A model generated the notes under the pieces. That model was not told where the DNA came from. It saw only the letters and a program-made list of their open reading frames with translations, and ran no database searches. Positions 1 through 7,023 of a stretch of DNA of 12,059 bases are shown here, in pieces (positions within the stretch are counted from its first letter, which is position 1; every line of letters starts with the position of its first letter). Source of the stretch: a bacterium (GTDB lineage: Bacteria; UBA9089; UBA9088); contig DNCM01000140.1 of NCBI GenBank assembly GCA_003498085.1, positions 1 to 12,059 on the forward strand, in the 5' to 3' direction. The translations under genes were made by a program, and so were the position numbers.

Positions 1-82
1 TGGGCAGGGAAGGATTCGAACCTCCGAAGGCATAGCCAACAGATTTACAGTCTGTCCCCTTTAGCCACTCGGGAACCTGCCC
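1..82 (-). tRNA. tRNA-Tyr (anticodon GUA)
   Basis: Read on the minus strand this folds as a complete class II tRNA of 82 nt: 7-bp acceptor stem (GGGCAGG with CCTGCCC), 3-bp D stem, anticodon stem ACAGA/TCTGT around loop CTGTAAA (anticodon GTA), a long variable arm with a GGC/GCC stem, and a 5-bp T arm around TTCGAAT. The discriminator base A is window position 1, so whether CCA is encoded cannot be seen. It lies 7 nt downstream of tRNA-Thr and is probably in the same transcript. GUA is one of the GUN anticodons that Tgt modifies to queuosine. In many bacteria the order Thr(UGU)-Tyr(GUA) is followed by Gly, Thr and tuf genes, which would lie beyond the left edge here. Confidence 0.96.
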
Positions 83-89
83 TTTTATA

Positions 90-161
90 AGCCGAGGGTG
101 AGATTTGAACTCACGACCTGACGCTTACAAGGCGCCTGCTCTGCCACTGAGCTACCCCGGC
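90..161 (-). tRNA. tRNA-Thr (anticodon UGU)
   Basis: A complete 72-nt cloverleaf on the minus strand: acceptor GCCGGGG/CCTCGGC with one G-T pair, D stem GCTC/GAGC, anticodon stem GGCGC/GCGTC around CTTGTAA (anticodon TGT), 5-nt variable loop, T arm GTGAG/CTCAC around TTCAAAT, and discriminator T. The next bases are TATAAAA, so the 3' CCA is not encoded and must be added afterwards. Its first base (161) is separated from the ispF stop codon (165-163) by a single nucleotide. I see no clear promoter in the 3' end of ispF, so the tRNA is probably released from the carD-ispF mRNA by RNase P. Confidence 0.96.
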
Positions 162-162
162 A

Positions 163-924
163 TTACCTCTTTTTTCTAGTTGGAAGAACACCAACAATAA
201 CGTAGGCAGAAATGCCTTCTTTTTTGCCAATATATCCTAATCCACCGCAAGTTTTTGCTTTAATCCCTATCTTCTCCTGGGGAATCCCAAGGATTTTACT
301 TATATTTTCCTTCATTTTTGGGATATATGGAGAGAGTGGCGGTTTCTCTGCAAGGATTACCGAATCAACATTATTTGCCTTATAACCTATTTTATCCAAG
401 ATCTCTGCTGTTTGTTGGAGAAATGCAATAGATGCAGCATCTTTATATTCTGGATTTGTATCTGGAAAATGATATCCAATCCCCTCCTCACCTATTGCTC
501 CAAACAGTGCATCACATAATGCATGCAAAAGAACATCTCCGTCCGAGTGGGACGCAAGACCGTAGGCATAAGGAATCTCAACTCCTCCAAGAAAGAGTTT
601 TCTATAAGAAACCAAAGGATGCGTGTCAAATCCGATTCCCATTCTTACTGGTTCAACAGCAATTTCCTTTTCGTCTTCTAATCCTTCCATTTTTGCATAT
701 TCTGGTTCTTCATCTTCTACTGGATTAAGAAGATCATATCTTATTCTTTTATCCGGATTACTTAAAACACTATAGGCTTCATTTATCTCCTTTATCCTTT
801 CTTCATCCATTTTCCCTTTATCTGGATGGTACTCCTTAACGAGTTTCCTATATACAGCTTTTATCTCTTCAATAGATGCGTCCCGTGAGACACCTAAAAT
901 ATGATAATAATCTTCTTTATACAT
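163..924 (-). CDS. ispF: J-domain (DnaJ-type) fused to 2-C-methyl-D-erythritol 2,4-cyclodiphosphate synthase
   Basis: A 253-aa two-domain protein. Residues about 4-67 are a canonical J-domain: the opening YYHILGV, the HPD tripeptide at 33-35 that stimulates DnaK ATPase, and helix IV ending near RYDLLN. Residues 68-94 form an acidic, Glu/Asp-rich linker. Residues 95-253 are a full-length IspF, which cyclises CDP-ME 2-phosphate to MEcPP with release of CMP. The predicted metal ligands D100, H102 and H126 are present, as are HSDGD and FPDTNP. The usual TTTE-type motif near the active site reads KTCGGLGY here, so its acidic residue is replaced. The ATG at 924 overlaps the end of ispD by 8 bases, which points to coupled translation. 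An internal ATG at M95 could give IspF alone but has no good ribosome site. The fusion is continuous in one frame. I know of IspD-IspF fusions but not of this one. Confidence 0.93.
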   Translation of the reverse strand: MYKEDYYHILGVSRDASIEEIKAVYRKLVKEYHPDKGKMDEERIKEINEAYSVLSNPDKRIRYDLLNPVEDEEPEYAKMEGLEDEKEIAVEPVRMGIGFDTHPLVSYRKLFLGGVEIPYAYGLASHSDGDVLLHALCDALFGAIGEEGIGYHFPDTNPEYKDAASIAFLQQTAEILDKIGYKANNVDSVILAEKPPLSPYIPKMKENISKILGIPQEKIGIKAKTCGGLGYIGKKEGISAYVIVGVLPTRKKR

Positions 925-1585
925 CTTCTCTTAATTTCTTCTGTACAATCATCTTTGCTATCTCAAAATCAAATTTTGTTGTTATCTTTATATTTTTTTC
1001 ATCACCAGGGATGACTTTTATCTTACAGCCAGTTCTTTCGACCAAGCTTGCACAATCTGTTCCATAAAAGCCATCTTCATAGGCCTTTTTGTAAGCAGAG
1101 ATAAAAACGTCTTTTTTAAACCCTTGCGGTGTTTGAATAAACCATATATCTTCTCTTGGTAGAGTTTTCTCAACAATGCCACCTTTTACAGATTTTACGG
1201 TCAAACTACTTGGGATACCAGGAACAACCGCATCGTTTCTATTTAATTCACTAATTACCCTCTCAAGTAAGCTTTTACTCACAAACGGTCTTGCCCCATC
1301 ATGAACAAGAACATTTTCTGTGTCAACATCCAGCATTTTTAAGCCTTCATAAACAGAATCTTGCCTTTTTTCTCCACCACAAACCAACTTGCTTATTCCA
1401 AATCGATTTTCTTTCCACCACTCAAATCTTTCACGAGAAACAACCAGAATAGGTAAACCAACAAATTTTAATATTGCCCTTATAGTATAAGATATAAGAG
1501 GGTATCCGTCAAGTAAAAGATAAAGTTTATCGTCTCCCATTCTTTGAGAAGCTCCTCCTGCAACGAGTATTACCTCGGTCTTCAC
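917..1585 (-). CDS. ispD: 2-C-methyl-D-erythritol 4-phosphate cytidylyltransferase
   Basis: IspD joins MEP to CMP from CTP, giving CDP-ME and pyrophosphate, in the MEP isoprenoid pathway. The 222-aa length is typical. Visible family motifs are the nucleotide-binding loop VAGGASQRMG (8-17) with R15 and K20, GGEKRQDSV (70-78), VHDGARPFV (94-102) with metal ligand D96, TPQGF (152-156), and a C-terminal K200 near the usual catalytic Lys position. Two common blocks are altered: the usual DTIK is SLTVK (127-131), and TDDASLVE reads TDCASLVE. The start is GTG, inside a GTGA overlap with the stop of the upstream PIN/TRAM gene. No Shine-Dalgarno is visible, so translation is probably coupled. Its stop overlaps the ispF start. 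The identification is firm despite the variant motifs. Confidence 0.95.
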   Translation of the reverse strand: MKTEVILVAGGASQRMGDDKLYLLLDGYPLISYTIRAILKFVGLPILVVSRERFEWWKENRFGISKLVCGGEKRQDSVYEGLKMLDVDTENVLVHDGARPFVSKSLLERVISELNRNDAVVPGIPSSLTVKSVKGGIVEKTLPREDIWFIQTPQGFKKDVFISAYKKAYEDGFYGTDCASLVERTGCKIKVIPGDEKNIKITTKFDFEIAKMIVQKKLREDV

Positions 1586-2505
1586 TTTGCTATTTTGGTA
1601 AATATTATTCTTCCAGATGGACTTTGGTGGACTGTATTTACTTCTGTCCTTACCTTCCTTCCAAGATAATCTGAACCGTCTTCAACAACAACCATTGTTC
1701 CATCGTCAAGATAACCTATCCCTTGGCCAAATTCTTTTCCTTCTTTCACTATCTGCAAATAAAATACTTCCCCAGGGAAAACTGAAGGTTTTAAGGCTTC
1801 CATAAGTTCATTGATGTTTAAAACAAAAACACCTTCTATTTGAGCTACTTTGTTTAAATTATAATCACATGTCAATATTGAAGCGCCCATTTTCTTTGCA
1901 AGGCAAATAAGTTTTTTGTCAACATCTTTTACCTCTGGAATTAAATCTTTTTCTATATGAACTACTACTTTACTTTGAAGTTCTTTCAAAATATCAAGCC
2001 CCCTCCTTCCTCTATTCCTTTTTAATGTGTCTTGAGAATCAGAGGTAGCATGAAGCTCATCCAAAACAAACCTAGGAACAATAACCTCTCCATCTAAAAA
2101 TCCACTCATTATAATCTGTATAATCCTTCCATCAATGATTGCACTTGTATCCAAAATCTTTTTTTTATCTTGCCTTTTCTTAAAGAGTGCCAGAATCTCT
2201 TGATGTCTTTCATAAATCAGTGTTGCCCCCAAATAGCCACAAATTAAAAATATCCCTAATAAAATAAGTGGATTTTTAATAAACGATGTAGTTAAATTTA
2301 CAACTATAAGACCTATTACTAATCCACAAGATAAGATAAAAAAGTTTTTTATATCAGTTTTTCTTAAAACAAGCTCTCCCAGGACTGATATTGCTCCTAT
2401 TAAGACTCCACTTAATATTCCAAAAAGAGGGGACGCTATCTTTACCCCTAGTAAATATCCAAAAAATAAAGCAATAAAAACAAAAAATAACCTCATTCTC
2501 CACAT
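1582..2505 (-). CDS. YacL-like membrane PIN/TRAM domain protein, putative ribonuclease
   Basis: A 307-aa protein with three to four hydrophobic segments in residues 4-100, then a PIN domain (about 116-235) and a C-terminal TRAM domain (about 245-305). The PIN acidic residues expected for a Mg-dependent nuclease are present: D119 and D125 in LDTSAIIDGR, E150 in VLDELH, D196 in DVDKKLI, and D214 in CDYN. This matches the YacL family of Gram-positive bacteria, which is commonly found just before ispD and ispF as here. The RNA substrate is not known to me. The ATG at 2505 is preceded by AGGAGGT at a good distance (2514-2520). A second in-frame ATG lies 3 codons in and fits the spacing less well. 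It lies 48 nt downstream of carD. Confidence 0.92.
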   Translation of the reverse strand: MWRMRLFFVFIALFFGYLLGVKIASPLFGILSGVLIGAISVLGELVLRKTDIKNFFILSCGLVIGLIVVNLTTSFIKNPLILLGIFLICGYLGATLIYERHQEILALFKKRQDKKKILDTSAIIDGRIIQIIMSGFLDGEVIVPRFVLDELHATSDSQDTLKRNRGRRGLDILKELQSKVVVHIEKDLIPEVKDVDKKLICLAKKMGASILTCDYNLNKVAQIEGVFVLNINELMEALKPSVFPGEVFYLQIVKEGKEFGQGIGYLDDGTMVVVEDGSDYLGRKVRTEVNTVHQSPSGRIIFTKIAK

Positions 2506-2553
2506 ATTTTTTTACCTCCTTGTCGCTTTGTTTTATCATAATAATAACTATTT

Positions 2554-3054
2554 TTATTTGTCTTCTTCTGTATCCACTTCTCTTAATGTGTTTTTGACAA
2601 AAGAACTAGCTTCTTCTAGCTTTATATTTTGAACATACGCAAGTTCTGTCGCAATTATTGTACAGGCGCTATCAAATAATCTTTTTTCTGAAATAGAGAG
2701 GGGTTTTTCCATGTTTCTAGTCCAAAGATTCTTCGCAACTTCAGCAATCTTACAAATAGAACCTGTTTTCATCCTATCAAGATTTGTGGTATATCTTTCC
2801 TTCCAATCAGAGAAAATGTCTGTACTTTTCGATCTCAATATTTTAATTGCTTTATCAAGTTCTGGTTTATCTACAACCTTTCTTAGCCCAACCTTATCTT
2901 GTAGATCAATCGGAACCATAATTTTCATATCGCCAGCCGCAAGCCTTATCACATAATACTTATGAATTTTATCTAATATTTTATGCTCTTCAATTTTTTC
3001 TATAATTCCAACACCTTGCAGAGGATAAACTACTTTGGCTCCTGTTTTGAACAT
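2554..3054 (-). CDS. carD: CarD-family RNA polymerase-binding transcription regulator
   Basis: A 166-aa CarD/CdnL-type protein, the usual size. Residues 1-60 form the Tudor-like RNA polymerase-interacting domain shared with TRCF (MFKTGAKVVYPLQGVG at the start). Residues 65-160 are the helical DNA-contacting domain. W84 in DWKERY aligns with the tryptophan that wedges into the upstream edge of the transcription bubble in mycobacterial CarD, followed by the family-like RYTTNLDRMKTGS. CarD proteins stabilise open promoter complexes, classically at rRNA promoters. It heads the operon with yacL-like, ispD and ispF. No Shine-Dalgarno precedes the ATG. Instead a -10-like TATAAA ends 8 nt before it, which suggests a leaderless mRNA. 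Confidence 0.94.
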   Translation of the reverse strand: MFKTGAKVVYPLQGVGIIEKIEEHKILDKIHKYYVIRLAAGDMKIMVPIDLQDKVGLRKVVDKPELDKAIKILRSKSTDIFSDWKERYTTNLDRMKTGSICKIAEVAKNLWTRNMEKPLSISEKRLFDSACTIIATELAYVQNIKLEEASSFVKNTLREVDTEEDK

Positions 3055-3060
3055 AAAATT

Positions 3061-3089
3061 ATTTTATACAAAAATTATGAAAAAATCAA
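3061..3089 (-). promoter_or_regulatory. Putative promoter of carD operon, leaderless geometry
   Basis: On the minus strand, TTGATT (3089-3084) is followed by TATAAA (3068-3063, 15-bp spacer) or TAAAAT (3066-3061, 17-bp spacer). The carD ATG begins only 8 or 6 nt after these hexamers, where transcription would normally start. AT-rich sequence makes chance matches easy, so this rests partly on the same geometry recurring at other operon heads in the window. Confidence 0.45.
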
Positions 3090-3148
3090 GGATTTTTTAA
3101 TGTAGTTTTCTCAGATTAGGTATAGAGCACATCCATCCAATAAAAACC

Positions 3149-3178
3149 TTGCTTTCTTTTGGCAATATTAGCTATCAT
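3149..3178 (+). promoter_or_regulatory. Putative promoter of ptsI operon, leaderless geometry
   Basis: TTGCTT (3149-3154), 18-bp spacer, TATCAT (3173-3178), then 8 nt to the ATG at 3187. There is no Shine-Dalgarno in the region. The 129-bp divergent gap to carD otherwise holds AT-rich sequence with no gene that I can support. Confidence 0.4.
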
Positions 3179-3186
3179 AATATGTG

Positions 3187-4908
3187 ATGAAAAGATTAAG
3201 AGGTATTGGCGTATCTTCGGGGTTAATAATGGGAGGAGTATATGTTTTTGGGAAGGAAAGGATAAAACCTCGAAAAAGAAAGATAAGCAGAAAGGAACTT
3301 AAAAAGGAGCTTGCTATTTTAAAGTATGCGGAAGAAGAAACAAGAAGAGAGATGCTTAGCATAATAAGTAAGATTGAGAAGGATTTTGGAGAAAGGTTTT
3401 CTTCAATTTTTAATATCCATCTTGCTTTATTAGATGATCCAATACTTATTCCATATGCAAGGAAAAAAATAGAAGAGGAAGGAATAAACGCTTCTTATGC
3501 ATTTTGGGAGGTTATTGAAAAGATAATAGAGAATTTTTCCTTCCATAGTGGACAGATGGGAAGGATGATGGAAGTTCTCCATGACATATCATCAAAAATG
3601 CTTCATTATTTGGGCGAGCGAGAGCAGATAAGACTTGAAGATATAGAAGGAAAAGTGATAATTGTAGGGAAAAATTTTACCCCCCAAGATACCCTTCAAA
3701 TTCCAAAAGAAAAAATTGCCGGGATCGTATGTAGTATGGGAACACAAACTTCACATGCCGCAATACTCGCAAGAGCACTTAGGATTCCTGCTATTCTTGG
3801 TATTCCTGACATTGAAAATATATTATCATCCACAGATATAATCATATTAGATGGAAGAACAGGGAAGATAATAATAAACCCTACAAAAAAAGAGAGAGAG
3901 CTATACGCAAGAAGGAAAAAGGAAGAAGAGCTTGAGGTTTATCATAAGGAAGGGTTAACAAGGCTTCCTGCAAAGACAAAGGATGGTCATAGGGTAAATC
4001 TTGTTGCAAACATTGAGATTCCAGAGGAAGCATATTTGATAAAAAAGGAAAATGCCGATGGAATTGGATTGTTTAGGACAGAATTTTTATTCATTGAAAG
4101 GATAGACTTGCCAGATGAAAATGAGCAGACAAAGGTTTACCTTGATGTAGCAGAAGCAGCCCATCCACATCCAGTGACAATAAGAACCCTTGATATCGGT
4201 GAGGGCAAGCTCGTTTCTTTTTTAAAAACGGAAGAAGTTGAGTCTTCCTTTGGAATGAGGGCAATCAGACTTTGTCTTAAGTATAAAGAAGTATTCAAAA
4301 CCCAACTTAGGGCAATTCTTAGGGCAAGCGTAAAAGGAAACATTAAGGTTATGTTTCCAATGATAACATCTATTGATGAACTAAAAGAGGCAATTTCTAT
4401 CCTTTCTTTGACAAAGGATGAACTTAAGAAAAAAGGTATTCCGTTCGACCGGGATTTGGAAGTAGGAACAATGATTGAGACACCCGCTTCTGTTTTTATT
4501 GCAGACATCTTGGCAGAGATGGTTGACTTTTTTAGCATTGGAACAAATGACCTTATTCAGTATACCTTAGTCGTCGATAGGATAAATCCAAAGACAGCAT
4601 ATCTCTACGAACCATTGCATCCATCAATATTAAGAAGCATTAAAAATGTAGTGGAGGCGGCACATAAAAAAGGCATTTGGGTTTCTATGTGTGGAGAGAT
4701 GGCATCAGAGCCTTTATATACTCCCTTTCTCCTTGGACTGGGTATTGATGAACTTTCTGTAAATTGGGATGCTGTATCTAGTGTTCGCAATGTAATTAGA
4801 AAAATAACTATGGAAAAGGCAAGCAAGATAAGGGATAAAGTTCTTTCTTTAAATTCTCCAAAGGAGATTAGATCATTTTTAAAATTGCAGATGAAAACTA
4901 TATACTAG
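3187..4908 (+). CDS. ptsI: Phosphoenolpyruvate-protein phosphotransferase (PTS Enzyme I)
   Basis: A 573-aa Enzyme I, which transfers phosphate from PEP to HPr in the cytoplasm. The swivelling domain carries the phosphorylated histidine H190 in GTQTSHAAILAR. The PEP-binding barrel keeps R297, R333, R358, E431, N454, D455, R465 and the catalytic C502 in MCGEMASEP. Numbered from the ATG at 3187, several of these match the Escherichia coli positions exactly, so I prefer 3187 over the in-frame GTG at 3184. Small departures from consensus are GEGK for GGDK and ESSFGMRAIR for NPFLGWRAIR. No HPr or Enzyme II gene is visible nearby, so the phosphate acceptor is unknown. Its stop overlaps the Shine-Dalgarno of asp23, making it the first gene of a six-gene plus-strand run. 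Confidence 0.95.
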   Translation: MKRLRGIGVSSGLIMGGVYVFGKERIKPRKRKISRKELKKELAILKYAEEETRREMLSIISKIEKDFGERFSSIFNIHLALLDDPILIPYARKKIEEEGINASYAFWEVIEKIIENFSFHSGQMGRMMEVLHDISSKMLHYLGEREQIRLEDIEGKVIIVGKNFTPQDTLQIPKEKIAGIVCSMGTQTSHAAILARALRIPAILGIPDIENILSSTDIIILDGRTGKIIINPTKKERELYARRKKEEELEVYHKEGLTRLPAKTKDGHRVNLVANIEIPEEAYLIKKENADGIGLFRTEFLFIERIDLPDENEQTKVYLDVAEAAHPHPVTIRTLDIGEGKLVSFLKTEEVESSFGMRAIRLCLKYKEVFKTQLRAILRASVKGNIKVMFPMITSIDELKEAISILSLTKDELKKKGIPFDRDLEVGTMIETPASVFIADILAEMVDFFSIGTNDLIQYTLVVDRINPKTAYLYEPLHPSILRSIKNVVEAAHKKGIWVSMCGEMASEPLYTPFLLGLGIDELSVNWDAVSSVRNVIRKITMEKASKIRDKVLSLNSPKEIRSFLKLQMKTIY

Positions 4909-4917
4909 GAGGTTTAA

Positions 4918-5274
4918 ATGGAGAAATTAGGTGAAATAAAGGTAAGTAATGAGGCAATAGGAACAATCGCAGCACTTGCAGCAACATCTGTTGATGGTGT
5001 TGTTGGAATGAGTGAGGGTATTAGAGAAGGAATTGCAAGACTTGTCTCTGGAATACAGGGCGCAAAGGGTGTGAGGGTTGAAACGGGGAAGGAAGAGGCG
5101 GTAATAAATGTATCCATAATCGTCCGTTATGGAGTAAGGATATTGGATGTATGTTTTAATGTTCAGTCTGCTGTAAGAAAGGCTGTTTCTGAGATGACAG
5201 GTCTTTCTATTATTGAAGTGAATGTTTTTGTTGAGGGTGTTGGGCAAGAAGGGGAAAAGAGGATTTTGAGATGA
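4918..5274 (+). CDS. Asp23/Gls24 family envelope stress protein
   Basis: A 118-aa protein that is essentially one Asp23 (DUF322) domain: the opening GEIKVSNEAIGTIAALAA, the VDGVVGM motif (25-31), alternating beta strands, and the C-terminal VNVFVEGV strand. Soluble Asp23 proteins assemble near the membrane through AmaP and are linked to cell-envelope homeostasis and alkaline stress in Gram-positive bacteria. The ATG follows a strong AGGAGGT (4907-4913) that overlaps the ptsI stop codon. The next gene, amaP, starts within its last codons (4-base ATGA overlap), which supports the pairing. Confidence 0.93.
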   Translation: MEKLGEIKVSNEAIGTIAALAATSVDGVVGMSEGIREGIARLVSGIQGAKGVRVETGKEEAVINVSIIVRYGVRILDVCFNVQSAVRKAVSEMTGLSIIEVNVFVEGVGQEGEKRILR

Positions 5275-5774
5275 ATAGTATTTTTAGGGTATGCATATTT
5301 ATTGCCTGTATTTTTCTTGTGTTTCTTGGCTACCTTCTCATCTCGCTTGGCTTTGGCATAATTGGAATAGGCAATATTGCTATATTCATTAAAAAGTGGA
5401 TTGGCTTTATTGGAATTAGCATATGGATGCTTGTGATTTTTATCTTCATTCTTGAGAAAAAAATCTTCTCGTTTTCTGATGGAATAAATATAGAGGGAGA
5501 ATTTGGAAAGGTTTGGATAACAAAAAAGGCGATAGAAGGACTTGTAGAAAGTATTGAGATAGAGGGATGCGAAAACATATCTTGTAAGGTTTCAATAAAG
5601 GGAAAACTTTTGGATATAAAGGTATCTATTATTTGTTTTACGGATGGGATAGTTAATGTGATAGAAAGTATAAACAGAGAAATTTCTTATCTTTTAGAGG
5701 ATGTTTGTCTAATAAGAAATTATAAAAAGAAGGTCGAGATAACAAAGATAAAAAGAAGGAGACAACTTAAATAA
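5271..5774 (+). CDS. amaP: AmaP-like Asp23 membrane anchor
   Basis: A 167-aa protein with two transmembrane segments (about 6-34 and 43-61) and a C-terminal domain (about 75-150) whose pattern of GKVWITKKAIEGLVES and later strands resembles a diverged Asp23 domain. It ends in a basic tail, KIKRRRQLK. This is the AmaP architecture: a membrane hairpin plus an Asp23-like domain that holds soluble Asp23 at the cytoplasmic face. The assignment rests on architecture and on position directly after asp23 (ATGA overlap) and before the DUF2273 gene, more than on strong motif identity. Confidence 0.85.
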   Translation: MNSIFRVCIFIACIFLVFLGYLLISLGFGIIGIGNIAIFIKKWIGFIGISIWMLVIFIFILEKKIFSFSDGINIEGEFGKVWITKKAIEGLVESIEIEGCENISCKVSIKGKLLDIKVSIICFTDGIVNVIESINREISYLLEDVCLIRNYKKKVEITKIKRRRQLK

Positions 5775-5781
5775 TAATAAG

Positions 5782-5958
5782 ATGATGAGTGAAATTATAG
5801 AGAAGATTAGGGAGTTTATAAATAAAAACCCAAAGGGGGCAATTGGTGGTTTAGTTGGAGTACTTTTTGGACTTATTATCATTACATTTGGACCATTTGA
5901 AGCAGGAATCCTCATCCTTTCTTGCATAATTGGTTACATCATTGGAAGAAGACTTTAA
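5782..5958 (+). CDS. DUF2273-like small membrane protein
   Basis: A 58-codon reading frame starting ATG-ATG and ending TAA at 5956-5958. The protein has an amphipathic start (MMSEIIEKIREFINKN), then a Gly-rich helix (GGLVGVLFGLIIITFGPF), a short turn, and a second hydrophobic helix ending IIGYIIGRRL. This helix-turn-helix membrane hairpin with a GYxIGRR-type end matches the DUF2273 proteins that accompany asp23 and amaP in many Firmicutes and Actinobacteria. It lies 7 nt after amaP and 15 nt before the transporter. No clear ribosome site is visible, so it may depend on coupling. The second ATG at 5785 is an equally possible start. Its exact function is not known to me. Confidence 0.85.
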   Translation: MMSEIIEKIREFINKNPKGAIGGLVGVLFGLIIITFGPFEAGILILSCIIGYIIGRRL

Positions 5959-5973
5959 GAGTAAACAATCATC

Positions 5974-7023
5974 GTGAGGACAGACTTTATCCAGTTTTTG
6001 ACATATTCTGCCGTGATGTCTTCTTCCATTTTTATCCCAATCCTTGCCAAAGAATTAGATGCCTCCCCTTTTTTTATTGGGTTAGTAATTGCTAGCTTTA
6101 ATTGCCTATTCTTCCTTAGCTCTATTTTCTTCGGCTTTCTCTCTGACAAATTTGGTGGAAGAATGTTCGTCTGTTTAGGCATTCTTCTTTCATCGATCCT
6201 TATTATATCCCATATTTTTATAAAGGATGCAGGACAATTATTTTTTATAAGGGCTATCTCAGGATTTGTTTGTGGGTTCTATCCTGCTGCTTTGTCTGTC
6301 TATGGATTCCATCACAGAGATGGAAGGATGGGAAAATTCGTAGGATACGGTTCTCTTGGCTGGGCATTTGGAAGTATCGTCTCCGGTATTCTTCAAAATT
6401 ACAATGCTATATTTTTAGTAAGCGGACTTTTTTTTCTTATAGGGTCTATAATTGCCTTGGGAGAAAAAAGGAATTTTTCGAAAGATTTAATAGAAATCGG
6501 GGCATTTTGGATTGTTTTTAGAAGAAATATAAGGCTTTATATCTCTTATTTCTTAAGAAATCTTTCTGCAACAAGTATATGGGCGATATTCCCTCTTTTT
6601 CTTATATCCCTTGGTGCAAACAAGTTCTTTATTGGCCTTGCCTATTTTTTAAATACATTCTCCCAATTTTTGATAACCCCATTTGTTGAAAAATATAGGA
6701 ACTTTCTTCTTATAAAAACAGGACTTCTTGGCTCATCATTTGTTTTTTTAGGGTATGGATTTTCTTCATCTTATGTTTATATCTTTCCTATCCAATTTTT
6801 ACTTGCATTCTCTTATAGTACGCTCCAGGTCGGGTGTCTTCAGGAGCTTCTTTCAAAAAATAAAGAGCAGTCAACATCTACAGGCATTCTTTATGGATTA
6901 CTTAATCTTTCATCTGTTATTGGCCCCATTTTGGCTGGATTAATCCTTTTATATTATGACTTTAAAATTCTTATGTACATTGCATCCACTATCTGTCTAT
7001 TCTCATTTTTTCTTGTAAGATGA
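5974..7023 (+). CDS. Major facilitator superfamily transporter
   Basis: A 349-aa polytopic membrane protein with roughly ten to twelve hydrophobic segments. The signature loop between the second and third helices, GFLSDKFGGR (54-63), is the MFS motif A. A central cytoplasmic loop near residues 162-185 separates the two halves. It is somewhat shorter than the typical 400 aa MFS protein but looks intact from end to end. The start is GTG at 5974, with only a weak purine run upstream. The stop overlaps the start of the thiamine gene (ATGA). The substrate cannot be read from the sequence. A thiamine precursor is a guess from the neighbour alone. Confidence 0.88.
   Translation: MRTDFIQFLTYSAVMSSSIFIPILAKELDASPFFIGLVIASFNCLFFLSSIFFGFLSDKFGGRMFVCLGILLSSILIISHIFIKDAGQLFFIRAISGFVCGFYPAALSVYGFHHRDGRMGKFVGYGSLGWAFGSIVSGILQNYNAIFLVSGLFFLIGSIIALGEKRNFSKDLIEIGAFWIVFRRNIRLYISYFLRNLSATSIWAIFPLFLISLGANKFFIGLAYFLNTFSQFLITPFVEKYRNFLLIKTGLLGSSFVFLGYGFSSSYVYIFPIQFLLAFSYSTLQVGCLQELLSKNKEQSTSTGILYGLLNLSSVIGPILAGLILLYYDFKILMYIASTICLFSFFLVR

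Noticed and set aside
163..642. Separate ispF gene starting at the internal ATG (M95)
   Set aside because: There is no good ribosome site before it, and the upstream frame is a clean J-domain with its own coupled start. I keep one fused gene and note the internal start as an alternative product.
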